Positions 42,299 through 51,380 of a DNA stretch of 64,000 nt are shown here, in pieces. Under the pieces are notes generated by a model, which saw only the letters and a list, made by a program, of their open reading frames with translations, had not been told where the DNA came from and ran no database searches. The DNA comes from JADHMP01 sp964386915 (GTDB lineage: Bacteria; Bacteroidota; Bacteroidia; Flavobacteriales; Flavobacteriaceae). Every line of letters starts with the position of its first letter. Position 1 is the stretch's first letter. The position numbers and the translations under genes are program-made. Location of the stretch: positions 62,001 to 126,000 of the forward strand of contig CAYLUQ010000003.1 of assembly GCA_964386915.1 (NCBI GenBank), in the 5' to 3' direction.

Positions 42299-45103
42299 AT
42301 GAAACAGCGTTTAGACCAGGATCCTAAAAAATTTATTCTCATTAAGGGAGCTCGCCTTAACAACCTAAAAAACATTGATTTAGCTCTTCCTAGAAATAAA
42401 TTTATTGTGATCACCGGACTCTCTGGCTCGGGAAAATCTACATTGGCCTTTGACACGCTCTATGCAGAAGGCCAAAGACGCTATATTGAAAGTCTTTCTT
42501 CCTATGCTCGTCAATTTATGGGCCGCTTAAATAAACCAAAAGTTGATTCAATTAAAGGGCTATCTCCTGCCATTGCTGTGGAACAAAAAGTGAACAGCAC
42601 CAATCCCCGTTCTACCGTAGGCACCAAAACTGAGATTTATGATTATCTCAAATTGCTTTATGCTCGCATTGGTAAAACATTTTCTCCCGTTTCAGGTCGT
42701 GAAGTGAAAAAAGACACCGTGAGTGATGTGATTGAAGCGGTTAAAAAGCATAAAGTTGGCACAAAGCTCCTACTCCTAGCCCCTGTTGAGGAAGAAGCAC
42801 ATCGTAGTTTTAAAGACAAAATAAACATTTTCAAGCAACAGGGATTTGCCCGTATTTTAGTCAACCAGGAGGTAGTGCGATTAGAAACACTTGAAAAAAT
42901 TCCAACTCAACCTTTTCATTTAGTAGTAGACCGCTTAGTAGTTCGTTCAGAAGAAGATTTTTATCAGCGCTTAGCTGATGCCGTTAGTATTGCCTTTTTT
43001 GAGGGAAAAGGAAGCTGTAGTCTCTATGAATTAGACAACGAAAAAGAAACGACCTTTTCAAATGCTTTTGCTTTAGATGGACTTCAGTTTTCTACTCCCA
43101 ATGTGCATTTATTTAGTTTTAACAACCCCCTAGGGGCCTGTCAACATTGCGAGGGTTTTGGTGATGTGATTGGGATTGATCCTGAATTGGTCATTCCCAA
43201 TAGCGCCGCTTCCATATACGATCATGCTATTGCCCCTTGGAAAGGTACTGGCTTCAAAAAATACTACAACGATCTGGTTAAAAATGCCTACCATTTTAAT
43301 TTTCCCATCCACACCCCCTATTTCGAATTGACAGAAGAACAAAAAGAGCTTTTGTGGACGGGCAACAACTATTTTAAGGGCATTCATAGCTTCTTTAAAA
43401 AAATTGAAGCCAAGAACTACAAAATCCAAAATAGAGTGTTGCTTTCTCGCTATCGAGGCAAGACCCGCTGTGCACATTGCCAGGGTTCTCGTTTGCGAGA
43501 AAAAGCGGGCTATGTGAAGGTGGGCGAAAAAAGTTTACCCGAGTTGCTCACCCTTCCTATTCACACCCTAGCCGCTTTTTTTGAACAACTAGAACTTTCA
43601 GCTCATGACACTGCCGTTGCGGAACGCATTTTAATTGAAATCAAAAGTCGTTTGCGTTTTGTTCAAGAAGTAGGTTTAGGCTATTTAACCCTCAACCGAC
43701 GCTCAAATACTCTTTCAGGTGGTGAATCACAACGCATTCAGCTTGCCACATCCTTAGGCAGCAGTTTGGTGGGTTCGCTCTATATTTTAGATGAACCTTC
43801 CATAGGACTTCATCCAAGAGACAATCAAAAATTGATTGAGGTTCTGCAAAATCTTCGGGATTTGGGCAATACCGTAATTGTAGTAGAGCACGATGAAGAA
43901 ATGATGCTAACTGCCGATTGGTTAGTTGATATTGGACCAGAGGCCGGAAGCTTAGGAGGTGAAGTGGTGGCCTTTGGCACTCCTCAAGAAATTCTTAAAT
44001 CAGCAGGGTTAACCGCCGCTTATCTCAGAGGTGAAAAGCAAATTACACTTCCCAAAAAACGCCGCAGCTCAAAACAAAAAATTGTGGTTGAAGGCGCTCG
44101 CGCTCATAACCTTAAAAATATTGATGCCCATTTTCCATTGGGTTGCTTAACGGTGGTTACTGGCGTTTCGGGAAGTGGCAAAACAAGTCTTGTTAGAGGT
44201 ATTCTCTATCCGGCCCTACTCCGCCATTTTGATATTTTTAGCCAAAAACCATTAGCACACAATCAAATTTCAGGTAACCTAAATGTGTTGAAAAGCGTTG
44301 AATTTGTAGATCAAAATCCAATTGGCCGCTCCTCTCGTTCTAATCCAGTGACCTACAGCAAGGCCTATGATGACATTAGAACCCTCTTCTCTAAGCAAAA
44401 AAGAGCTAAAATTCAAAACTTGCAACCCAAACATTTCTCATTTAATGTGGACGGGGGACGTTGTGACGTTTGTAAAGGAGAAGGAACGGTGACCATCGAA
44501 ATGCAGTTTATGGCAGATGTCATTCTCAAATGCGAAAACTGCCAAGGCAAACGGTTTAAAAAAGAGGTGTTAGACATCCAATTTGAAGGCAAAAATATTG
44601 ACGATATTTTAAACATGACCGTAGATGACGCCATGGCCTTTTTTAGCACCCACCGGCAAACAAAAATTCTGAATAAAATGAAACCCCTACAAGAAGTAGG
44701 TTTGGGCTATGTGACCCTAGGGCAGTCTTCAGCTACCCTATCGGGTGGAGAAGCGCAACGCATTAAATTAGCTTCCTTTTTAGGGCAGGGCATCACCAAA
44801 GAAAAGGTGCTTTTCATTTTTGATGAACCCACAACCGGATTACATATTCACGACATTCAAAAACTACTGGCTTCGTTTGAAGCTCTACTAGAGCAAGGCC
44901 ATACGGTGGTGGTGGTGGAGCATAATTTAGACCTCATCAAATGTGCTGATCATCTAATTGATTTGGGTCCTGAAGCCGGGGATCAAGGAGGCTATTTAGT
45001 GGGCCAAGGCAATCCAGAAGAAATTGCAGCCCTTCCCAATTCCTTAACAGGTCAATTTTTAAAAGCTAAACTAGCGCAACCGTCTCAAAGCGTTTCGGTA
45101 TAA
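42299..45103 (+). CDS. uvrA: Excinuclease ABC subunit A
   Basis: 934 aa from the ATG at 42299. Two ABC ATPase modules: Walker A GLSGSGKST near residue 40 and GVSGSGKTS near 622, with signatures LSGGESQRIQLA and LSGGEAQRIKLA and Walker B ILDEPSIGLHPRD and FDEPTTGLHIHD. Zinc-binding Cys pairs are visible as CAHCQGSR, and as CDVCKGEG with CENCQGKR. UvrA recognises DNA lesions with UvrB in nucleotide excision repair. The 3' end overlaps the convergent flippase by 33 nt. Confidence 0.97.
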   Translation: MKQRLDQDPKKFILIKGARLNNLKNIDLALPRNKFIVITGLSGSGKSTLAFDTLYAEGQRRYIESLSSYARQFMGRLNKPKVDSIKGLSPAIAVEQKVNSTNPRSTVGTKTEIYDYLKLLYARIGKTFSPVSGREVKKDTVSDVIEAVKKHKVGTKLLLLAPVEEEAHRSFKDKINIFKQQGFARILVNQEVVRLETLEKIPTQPFHLVVDRLVVRSEEDFYQRLADAVSIAFFEGKGSCSLYELDNEKETTFSNAFALDGLQFSTPNVHLFSFNNPLGACQHCEGFGDVIGIDPELVIPNSAASIYDHAIAPWKGTGFKKYYNDLVKNAYHFNFPIHTPYFELTEEQKELLWTGNNYFKGIHSFFKKIEAKNYKIQNRVLLSRYRGKTRCAHCQGSRLREKAGYVKVGEKSLPELLTLPIHTLAAFFEQLELSAHDTAVAERILIEIKSRLRFVQEVGLGYLTLNRRSNTLSGGESQRIQLATSLGSSLVGSLYILDEPSIGLHPRDNQKLIEVLQNLRDLGNTVIVVEHDEEMMLTADWLVDIGPEAGSLGGEVVAFGTPQEILKSAGLTAAYLRGEKQITLPKKRRSSKQKIVVEGARAHNLKNIDAHFPLGCLTVVTGVSGSGKTSLVRGILYPALLRHFDIFSQKPLAHNQISGNLNVLKSVEFVDQNPIGRSSRSNPVTYSKAYDDIRTLFSKQKRAKIQNLQPKHFSFNVDGGRCDVCKGEGTVTIEMQFMADVILKCENCQGKRFKKEVLDIQFEGKNIDDILNMTVDDAMAFFSTHRQTKILNKMKPLQEVGLGYVTLGQSSATLSGGEAQRIKLASFLGQGITKEKVLFIFDEPTTGLHIHDIQKLLASFEALLEQGHTVVVVEHNLDLIKCADHLIDLGPEAGDQGGYLVGQGNPEEIAALPNSLTGQFLKAKLAQPSQSVSV

Positions 45104-46528
45104 ACGGATTAACTCGCTAGAAAGCTCCGCTTTGATAACCACTATTACAAATAGAACTGAAATTAAAAGGGTTTTTAAGAGGATGTTTAGTAAGGGTTGT
45201 GTCACGAGTGTAGTCTTAAAAAAGAGGCCATAGGTAGCCAAAATTAATGCTAAAGTAATGCCCATTTTAACGGAAAAAGGGTGCATTTTTAATCGATAGG
45301 CCACTAGAACAAGTTTGAGACTATTGGTTAGAAGCATTACCACCAGAGTGGCCCATGCGGCTCCCATTAACCCATAACGTTCAATCAACAATACGTTCAA
45401 CAACACGGCCAAAAGGGCCCCGATAACAGAAAACCAAAACACATAATTATAAAGCTTTGAATTACTAATAATGTTGTTTAAGCACCCCATGGACATGCTG
45501 AAAAGTTTTCCCACAGAAATTAAGCCTACAACCCAAAAAGCCGAAGCATAGCCCTCTTGGTTTACTAGACTGTAAAAATCAGTTAAATTAACATTAATTA
45601 CTACTGCAATAAAACCACTAATAATCAATAAATTAGAAGCACTTTTTTGAAGTAGCTTTTTCAATCTGTTTTCATCCTCTTTGTGAATGGCTTGTGAGAC
45701 TAAAGGAGCCACAATTTGAAACATTCCTCTCCCCGGAGCTTCAATTAAGGTGGCTATAAAAATGGCAACAGAATAGTAGGCTACATTGTCTAAGGTCAAT
45801 ACGTTAGACAACATAGATTTATCAATATCCAAAATAAAACTGGCTGCTGCTCCCGATAAAAAGATGGTAGCACTGTAGCGTAAAATCAGCTTCCACTGGG
45901 TAGGTAATCCAAAAGAAAATTGGGGCACATAGACCCAAAAGCTATAGCCCATCATGAGCAATAGACGGACATAATAGCCTACGATTAAATAGAAGATAAA
46001 TTGCTCTTCGTTGAGAATTTTTAAAGCAAAAAGCACAAGACCCGCAAAAATGAGCAGCCGATTGTATAATTCTTTTAAAAAATTACCAATAACTGTTTTT
46101 AAATACACGCGTTGCCAACTGTAAAAAATTTCAAAATAGGCTGTTGCAATGCCCAAACTTAAAATGAGGTAGGCATAAGAGCGTAGCGATTCATTTTCTT
46201 GGGCTAAAAAGGCTGCAATTTCGGGTTCATAGAACAGGTATAACCCTAAAAAGAGGACAACCAGCAGAAGCGGAAACAACATAGAAAACCACAACAGACG
46301 ATCTTGCTCTTGCTTGGTTTCACACTGACTGTAGAATTTGATAAGGGCGTGTTGAACGCCAAAAGAAATAAAGGGCTGCAACAAATTGGAAAAGGCTAAA
46401 AGCGCCACAATTAGGCCCTGAAATGCTTTGCCGGGATAAGTAGGATAGAGATAGAGCGTGCTCACGCCGCCTAAAGCAAAGGCAAGGGCTATGCTAAAAA
46501 AATTGACAATGGATTGTCTCGCAATCAT
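45071..46528 (-). CDS. Polysaccharide/lipid-linked sugar flippase (Wzx/MATE-like)
   Basis: 485 aa from the ATG at 46528, whose ATGA overlaps the stop of the YfhO gene. About 12-14 membrane helices spread over the whole length. The N-terminal MIARQSIVNFFSIALAFALG is typical of the polysaccharide-export MOP family, and no other domain is seen. It likely flips lipid-linked oligosaccharide across the inner membrane; the glycan is unknown. Forms an operon with the YfhO-like gene. Confidence 0.85.
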   Translation of the reverse strand: MIARQSIVNFFSIALAFALGGVSTLYLYPTYPGKAFQGLIVALLAFSNLLQPFISFGVQHALIKFYSQCETKQEQDRLLWFSMLFPLLLVVLFLGLYLFYEPEIAAFLAQENESLRSYAYLILSLGIATAYFEIFYSWQRVYLKTVIGNFLKELYNRLLIFAGLVLFALKILNEEQFIFYLIVGYYVRLLLMMGYSFWVYVPQFSFGLPTQWKLILRYSATIFLSGAAASFILDIDKSMLSNVLTLDNVAYYSVAIFIATLIEAPGRGMFQIVAPLVSQAIHKEDENRLKKLLQKSASNLLIISGFIAVVINVNLTDFYSLVNQEGYASAFWVVGLISVGKLFSMSMGCLNNIISNSKLYNYVFWFSVIGALLAVLLNVLLIERYGLMGAAWATLVVMLLTNSLKLVLVAYRLKMHPFSVKMGITLALILATYGLFFKTTLVTQPLLNILLKTLLISVLFVIVVIKAELSSELIRLYRNALRRLR

Positions 46529-48963
46529 ACGGCCGCTTTTTGTTCTCTCCACCCCCAAGATAGGACAATGACTAAGAACAACAAAAGACTCACACCTCTA
46601 AGAAGAGTTCCTTGTTGTACTACTTCGGGTTTAAATTTAAATTCAATGAGGTGCTCACCCGGGGGGAGTAGCGCCCCTCTCAAAACATAGTTCACACGAT
46701 AGATGGGGTGTGGCTTTTGGTCAACAGTCAGCTGCCAACCATGGGGATAATACATTTCAGAAAAAACGGCAAATTGCTCCTGCTTCAAATTTGCGCTATA
46801 GCGCAGTTGGTCAACTTTTGCGCTGGTGAGTAAAATTACGTTTGTACTATCGGTTTGAAAATTGAGGGGTATTGGGGGGTTGAAATCATTTTGCTCTACC
46901 AATGCTGTTGTTTTTGGATTTAAAGTTTTAAAGCCGGCTAAGGCAGCATCGGCATTGGGCACCACTTTGAGGCTGTCAACCAACCAAACGGGTCCGCTAA
47001 CAGATCCATTTCGAGAAGGATAGAGCCCTGTGCTGTCTTGAAAGATAAAATATTTAACGTTTAGCATGTCCAAAACCGACCGCAATTCATGTTGGGTATA
47101 ATAGTCATAAAGCTCTTGCAAGCGGCGTGGTTTTGCTCCGTGATAGCCCCCAATGGTGTTGTGAAAATAGGCTGTTCGAGCACCAGTGAGTCCACTTTGG
47201 GGCTCAAAAACCCTGTAGCGGGTAGTGTCTTGCAAAATGGCTTGGTCTGTAGGAGTTTGCTGAAAACGCAAAGCAGAAGCGTTAGGAGACACAAAAAGAG
47301 TACGGTCAATGTAACGGCTGGCTACACCCAGTAAATCAAAAAGCAAAAGACTGATGACAGCTGTCATAAAAAGAGCAGGTTTTATTTTTTGAGTTAAAAA
47401 AGCCCAAACCAAGGCCATTAGGCCTAAACTAAATAAAATACCGCGCATCAAATCGGCGCTGTAAAAATCCTCCCGAGCTTCTAGAATAAAACTAAAAAGC
47501 GTGGGGCCAAAAATTTGTTGGTAGTAGCCATCATTTAAGCCTTGAAAAGAAAGACTTCCCTTTAGCAACCACAAAAGAAGCAGCAATGCGGTTGGAAATG
47601 CAGTGAGCCATACTGTTTTTTTCCATAGTGTTTTGGGTAGGGTAAAAAGCGCATGGAGACCCAGTGCAGCTAGAACAGGCATACAAAACTCCAAAACAAT
47701 TTGAATAGAAGACACGGCTCTAAATTTATTGTAGAGCGGAAAATAGTCGATCATGAATTGGGTGAGAGCAGGCAGGTTTTTACCCCAAGAGAGAAACAAA
47801 GACATTAGTGTGCCTATCACCAGGGCATTTCGGGTGGGGCCTCGCACTAAAAAAGCCCCTAGAAACGCGAAAAAGAAAAGGGTGATGCCAATATAGGCCG
47901 GTGCTTCCAAAATGGGTTGTTCACCCCAATAGGTTGGAATATTGGATACAATTTGTCTAGCTTGTGAAGCCGCAACCCCTTGTTGTTGCAAAAAGTCATA
48001 GAGTGCACTATCGGTTCCCACATCTTCTGTTGAACCACCGCCTTGAATTCTTGGGACAATTAAATTAAAACTCTCAAAAATACCATAGCTATATTCCGTG
48101 ATATAGTCATAGTCTAAACCGCTACTCACCTTAGGTTTTGGGTTTCCGTCAACGGATACGTTTAAATCGCTTTTTCCTCGGGTGCTAAAGGCAGTATATT
48201 CAGCAGTGGCTAATAAGGGAGTAGCATTTAGACCCAGAGCCAAAAAGCCCGAGAGCATGAGCCAAAGGGTACTTTTAAGAAAAGCTGAATTGTTTTTTTC
48301 TCGAAAATAGTGCCACGCTAAAGCCATTACATAAACCCCCATGAAGAGCAGCATATAATAGGTCATTTGATAGTGATTTGCTCGAATTTGGAGAGCGAGC
48401 GCCAGGGTGGTTAGCAAGAAGGCAAAAGGTTTTGGCTTGCGGTAGAGTAAAACCAAACCTGAAAACACCAATGGCATATAGCCAATGGCTAAGGCTTTTG
48501 TGTTGTGACCTACTTGTAGAATGATGAGTAAATAGGTGGAGAACCCAAAGCCCAAAGCCCCAAAGAGAGCCGTGTGCCAGGGTAAACGCAAAACAAGTAA
48601 AAAGCAATAGGCTGCTAGTAGATAGAGAAATAAAATATGTGCCGGGCGTGGCAATACCCGGATAAGTTTATAGAGGGGTGCTAAAACATCTAACGGATAT
48701 TGAGCCCCGAGTTGATAGGTTGGCATTCCACCAAAGGCATTGTCTATCCAATAAAGTTCTTTGCCTTGTTCTTGCCGCACTTCTTTTAGTTGGCGTGCCA
48801 TACCTTCATATTGCCGTATGTCCGATTGCAATAATTGTTTACCTCCCAAAAGGGGATAATAAAACGCCAAGGCAAGGAGCATAAAACCTACAATAATTCC
48901 AACGTGCAGTCCGTTTTTGCGTGTAAAAAGTGAACTCATCCAAGAGGACATAAGCGTTTGCAT
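46525..48963 (-). CDS. YfhO-family polytopic membrane protein
   Basis: 812 aa. About 12 or more membrane helices in residues 20-540, then a large extracytoplasmic domain (about 545-780) with QTDSTNVILLTSAKVDQLR and the final helix near 790. The segment DIRQYEGMARQLKEVRQEQG (about 47-66), in the first periplasmic loop, is typical of the YfhO/GT-C-like family. Members act in glycosylation of lipoteichoic acid in Firmicutes; in Bacteroidota the sugar donor and acceptor are unknown. Alternative starts exist at 48951 and 48939. Confidence 0.82.
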   Translation of the reverse strand: MQTLMSSWMSSLFTRKNGLHVGIIVGFMLLALAFYYPLLGGKQLLQSDIRQYEGMARQLKEVRQEQGKELYWIDNAFGGMPTYQLGAQYPLDVLAPLYKLIRVLPRPAHILFLYLLAAYCFLLVLRLPWHTALFGALGFGFSTYLLIILQVGHNTKALAIGYMPLVFSGLVLLYRKPKPFAFLLTTLALALQIRANHYQMTYYMLLFMGVYVMALAWHYFREKNNSAFLKSTLWLMLSGFLALGLNATPLLATAEYTAFSTRGKSDLNVSVDGNPKPKVSSGLDYDYITEYSYGIFESFNLIVPRIQGGGSTEDVGTDSALYDFLQQQGVAASQARQIVSNIPTYWGEQPILEAPAYIGITLFFFAFLGAFLVRGPTRNALVIGTLMSLFLSWGKNLPALTQFMIDYFPLYNKFRAVSSIQIVLEFCMPVLAALGLHALFTLPKTLWKKTVWLTAFPTALLLLLWLLKGSLSFQGLNDGYYQQIFGPTLFSFILEAREDFYSADLMRGILFSLGLMALVWAFLTQKIKPALFMTAVISLLLFDLLGVASRYIDRTLFVSPNASALRFQQTPTDQAILQDTTRYRVFEPQSGLTGARTAYFHNTIGGYHGAKPRRLQELYDYYTQHELRSVLDMLNVKYFIFQDSTGLYPSRNGSVSGPVWLVDSLKVVPNADAALAGFKTLNPKTTALVEQNDFNPPIPLNFQTDSTNVILLTSAKVDQLRYSANLKQEQFAVFSEMYYPHGWQLTVDQKPHPIYRVNYVLRGALLPPGEHLIEFKFKPEVVQQGTLLRGVSLLLFLVIVLSWGWREQKAAV

Positions 48964-49071
48964 TAAAATGAAGGGATGAAGTATTTTGAAAATGGGTTAA
49001 TTAATCCGAACAAGCCAATCTCTTTAATTTCAAATGTAAAGAAATTCAAAAACATTTAGCCCTTTTTAAAT

Positions 49072-49079
49072 TAGCTTTG
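49072..49079 (+). promoter_or_regulatory. Candidate -7 element (TAGCTTTG) for the outer-membrane protein gene
   Basis: TAGCTTTG fits TAnnTTTG and lies 26 nt before the first ATG at 49106. Confidence 0.4.
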
Positions 49080-49123
49080 TCTTATAGCCTCTAAAATGCA
49101 TCAACATGAAGTATATTTACAGC

Positions 49124-50173
49124 ATGAAATTTTTGATTACTTGCTCCTTTATTCTTCTTGGCTTAACAAGTCTCTTTTCCCAATATACAGATCAAATCAA
49201 CTCCAACAGGCCGGGTATTTCCATAGGGGCCTTTGCCGTGGGGAAAAACGTGGTGCAACTAGAAAGTGGGTTTGCACATCAAAACTACCTCCATTCGGGC
49301 TATAACAAATCTACATTTAATGCCGGCATTTCCTTTCTTTCGGTGCGATGGGGTTTTTTATTTGAGCGATTAGAACTCACCTATCAAGGTGCCTATTTAA
49401 AAGGGACCCTTACCTCTAAACTGGCAACCGAGCCAACCTCCACAACTAAAAAAGGTTTTACCGAAAATTTTTTAGGACTAAAGTTTTTGCTTTATGATCC
49501 TTATAAAAAAGAAGAAAAAATTAATGTATACAGTTGGAAAGCCAATAACCGTTTTAAGCTGCGCGATTTACTTCCTGCTGTGTCTCTCACCGCAGGTGCC
49601 AATGCACAATTAGGCAAAGAACAGCCCTACCCTTATCGCAATTATTTTGCCCAGCTCTATCGACCTATTTTTTATCAAAATATTGGAGTTCCACTTGACC
49701 AAGAGCCTTTTTTACACTTTCGGGCTACCTTGGCCACTCAAACCCATTTCCTAAGAACCTGGGTGTTGGTTACCAATCTCTCCTATCAACGCATATTGTC
49801 TGACTATCCTGAAAAAAATTATATCGTAACCCTCACCCATACACTCAATCCGCTGTGGTCGATTTATTTGGAAAACGAAGGACGCTATAGCGATTTGTTT
49901 CGCAACAATTTAGTGCGTGGAGGGGCCGCCTATTTGTGGAGTGATGACCTACAAATTGAAGCTACGGTGGGAGCCAACACAAAAAACACTCCCGGCATGC
50001 TCTTTATTAACGCAGGGGTGTCCTATCGATTGGATTTCCACAAAGACTTTCAGACAGCGGCTGAGCTCGAGGCTAAGTCATTAAATAAGCAAGAAAAACA
50101 AGTTAAAAAAGCCATCCGAAAAGACAGTAAAACCCAAAAGAAGCGCAATAAAAAAGCAAAGCGCAAAAATTAA
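49124..50173 (+). CDS. Outer-membrane beta-barrel-like protein with Lys-rich tail
   Basis: 349 aa from the ATG at 49124 (an ATG at 49106 adds six residues). A signal peptide, FLITCSFILLGLTSLFSQ, precedes a barrel-like body of alternating aromatic strands: GKNVVQLESGFAHQNYLHSG (about 42-61) and LEATVGANTKNTPGMLF-type sequence later. It resembles the transporter-annotated OMPs (MetA/phenol degradation-like) of Flavobacteriia. The last 35 residues are unusually Lys/Arg-rich (KKAIRKDSKTQKKRNKKAKR), after the final barrel strand, so they could lie in the periplasm. Confidence 0.72.
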   Translation: MKFLITCSFILLGLTSLFSQYTDQINSNRPGISIGAFAVGKNVVQLESGFAHQNYLHSGYNKSTFNAGISFLSVRWGFLFERLELTYQGAYLKGTLTSKLATEPTSTTKKGFTENFLGLKFLLYDPYKKEEKINVYSWKANNRFKLRDLLPAVSLTAGANAQLGKEQPYPYRNYFAQLYRPIFYQNIGVPLDQEPFLHFRATLATQTHFLRTWVLVTNLSYQRILSDYPEKNYIVTLTHTLNPLWSIYLENEGRYSDLFRNNLVRGGAAYLWSDDLQIEATVGANTKNTPGMLFINAGVSYRLDFHKDFQTAAELEAKSLNKQEKQVKKAIRKDSKTQKKRNKKAKRKN

Positions 50174-50175
50174 GT

Positions 50176-51312
50176 ATGCACCCACCCATTGAGATAAAGT
50201 CTGTTGACAACCAAGTAGACAGAATGCTTTTTGTCCAATTTCCCTTTGAGCTCTATGTTCATCACCCCTTTTGGGTGCCCCCGCAAATTGAGGAGGAAAT
50301 GGCCTATTTTGATCCCACTCAAAATTTTGTTTTTAAAAATGCCGAAGCCTGTTGTTTTTTGGCTTTTCAAAACAACAAAGTAGTGGGTCGCATTGCGGCT
50401 ATGGTCAATCACATTGAAGTGAATGCCTTAAAAACCAAAAAATTGCGCTTTGGTTGGTTTGATTTTATTGACGATATAAACGTTAGCCAAAAGCTTTTAG
50501 AAGCAGCTGAGGCTTGGGGAAAAGCCCGAAAACTGGATCATATGGAAGGGCCAATGGGCTTTTCTAACCTCGATAAGGCTGGTATTTTGACCATGGGCTT
50601 TGAAGAAAGAAGTACCATGATTACGCTCTACAACCACCCCTACTACGCCAAGCATCTCACCCAACTGGGCTATGACTCGAAAACCGAATGGGTAGAATAT
50701 GAGATTAAAGTGCCTAAAAGGGAAGATATGCCAGAAAACGTAAAACGTTTTGCCAATTTGGTGGTGAATCGCTATCAGTTGAAAACGCTTCACTTTAACT
50801 CCAGAAAGAGCATCTATCCCTATGTGGAGCAAATGTTCCAACTTTTAGATCAAACCTATAGCGCCCTCTCTACCTACATTCCCATTCAAAACGATCAGAT
50901 TGAACATTATAAAAAGAAATATTTCCCCTATGTCAATCCGGATTATATTAAGTGCATCGTGAATCAAAAAGGAGAGCTCGTAGCGTTTTCTATCATACTG
51001 CCCTGTTTTACTAAGGCTTTACAAAAAATGAAAGGAAAAAAGAATCTATGGTCCTACTATCATTTGTTTAAAGCTTTGTATTTCAATGATCGCGCTTCGT
51101 TCTATTTGATCGGGATTCGCCCCGATTATCAAAACAAAGGACTAACAGCACTCATTTTCTATGAAATGCTTGATGTTTTTAAGAAATACAACATCAAATG
51201 GGTAGAAACCAATCCGGAGTTAAAAGATAACTTGGCCATTCAACAACTCTGGAAGCACTATCAAAAAAGGCTCCACAAAAAGAGAGCTACCTTCGGAAAA
51301 AAAATTGGGTAA
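50176..51312 (+). CDS. GNAT-fold acyltransferase-like protein
   Basis: 378 aa. The N-terminal FPFELYVHHPFWVPPQIEEE and the KLDHMEGPMGFSNLDKAGIL segment (about 117-136) are typical of a family abundant in Bacteroidota. The C-terminal half contains YLIGIRPDYQNKGLTALIF (about 313-331), a GNAT acetyl-CoA-binding motif. Function unknown. It starts 2 nt after the outer-membrane protein gene, so probably co-transcribed. Confidence 0.8.
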   Translation: MHPPIEIKSVDNQVDRMLFVQFPFELYVHHPFWVPPQIEEEMAYFDPTQNFVFKNAEACCFLAFQNNKVVGRIAAMVNHIEVNALKTKKLRFGWFDFIDDINVSQKLLEAAEAWGKARKLDHMEGPMGFSNLDKAGILTMGFEERSTMITLYNHPYYAKHLTQLGYDSKTEWVEYEIKVPKREDMPENVKRFANLVVNRYQLKTLHFNSRKSIYPYVEQMFQLLDQTYSALSTYIPIQNDQIEHYKKKYFPYVNPDYIKCIVNQKGELVAFSIILPCFTKALQKMKGKKNLWSYYHLFKALYFNDRASFYLIGIRPDYQNKGLTALIFYEMLDVFKKYNIKWVETNPELKDNLAIQQLWKHYQKRLHKKRATFGKKIG

Positions 51313-51368
51313 CGAGTTCCGGTGACTAGTTCTTGTTTGCCCTTGGCCTTTGCCTCACGGAAATCACC

Positions 51369-51376
51369 TATTTTTG
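51369..51376 (+). promoter_or_regulatory. Candidate -7 element (TATTTTTG) for mnmE
   Basis: TATTTTTG fits TAnnTTTG; TTG at 51343-51345 is 23 nt upstream and may serve as -33. The ATG follows after 4 nt, suggesting a leaderless transcript. Confidence 0.5.
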
Positions 51377-51380
51377 CAGG

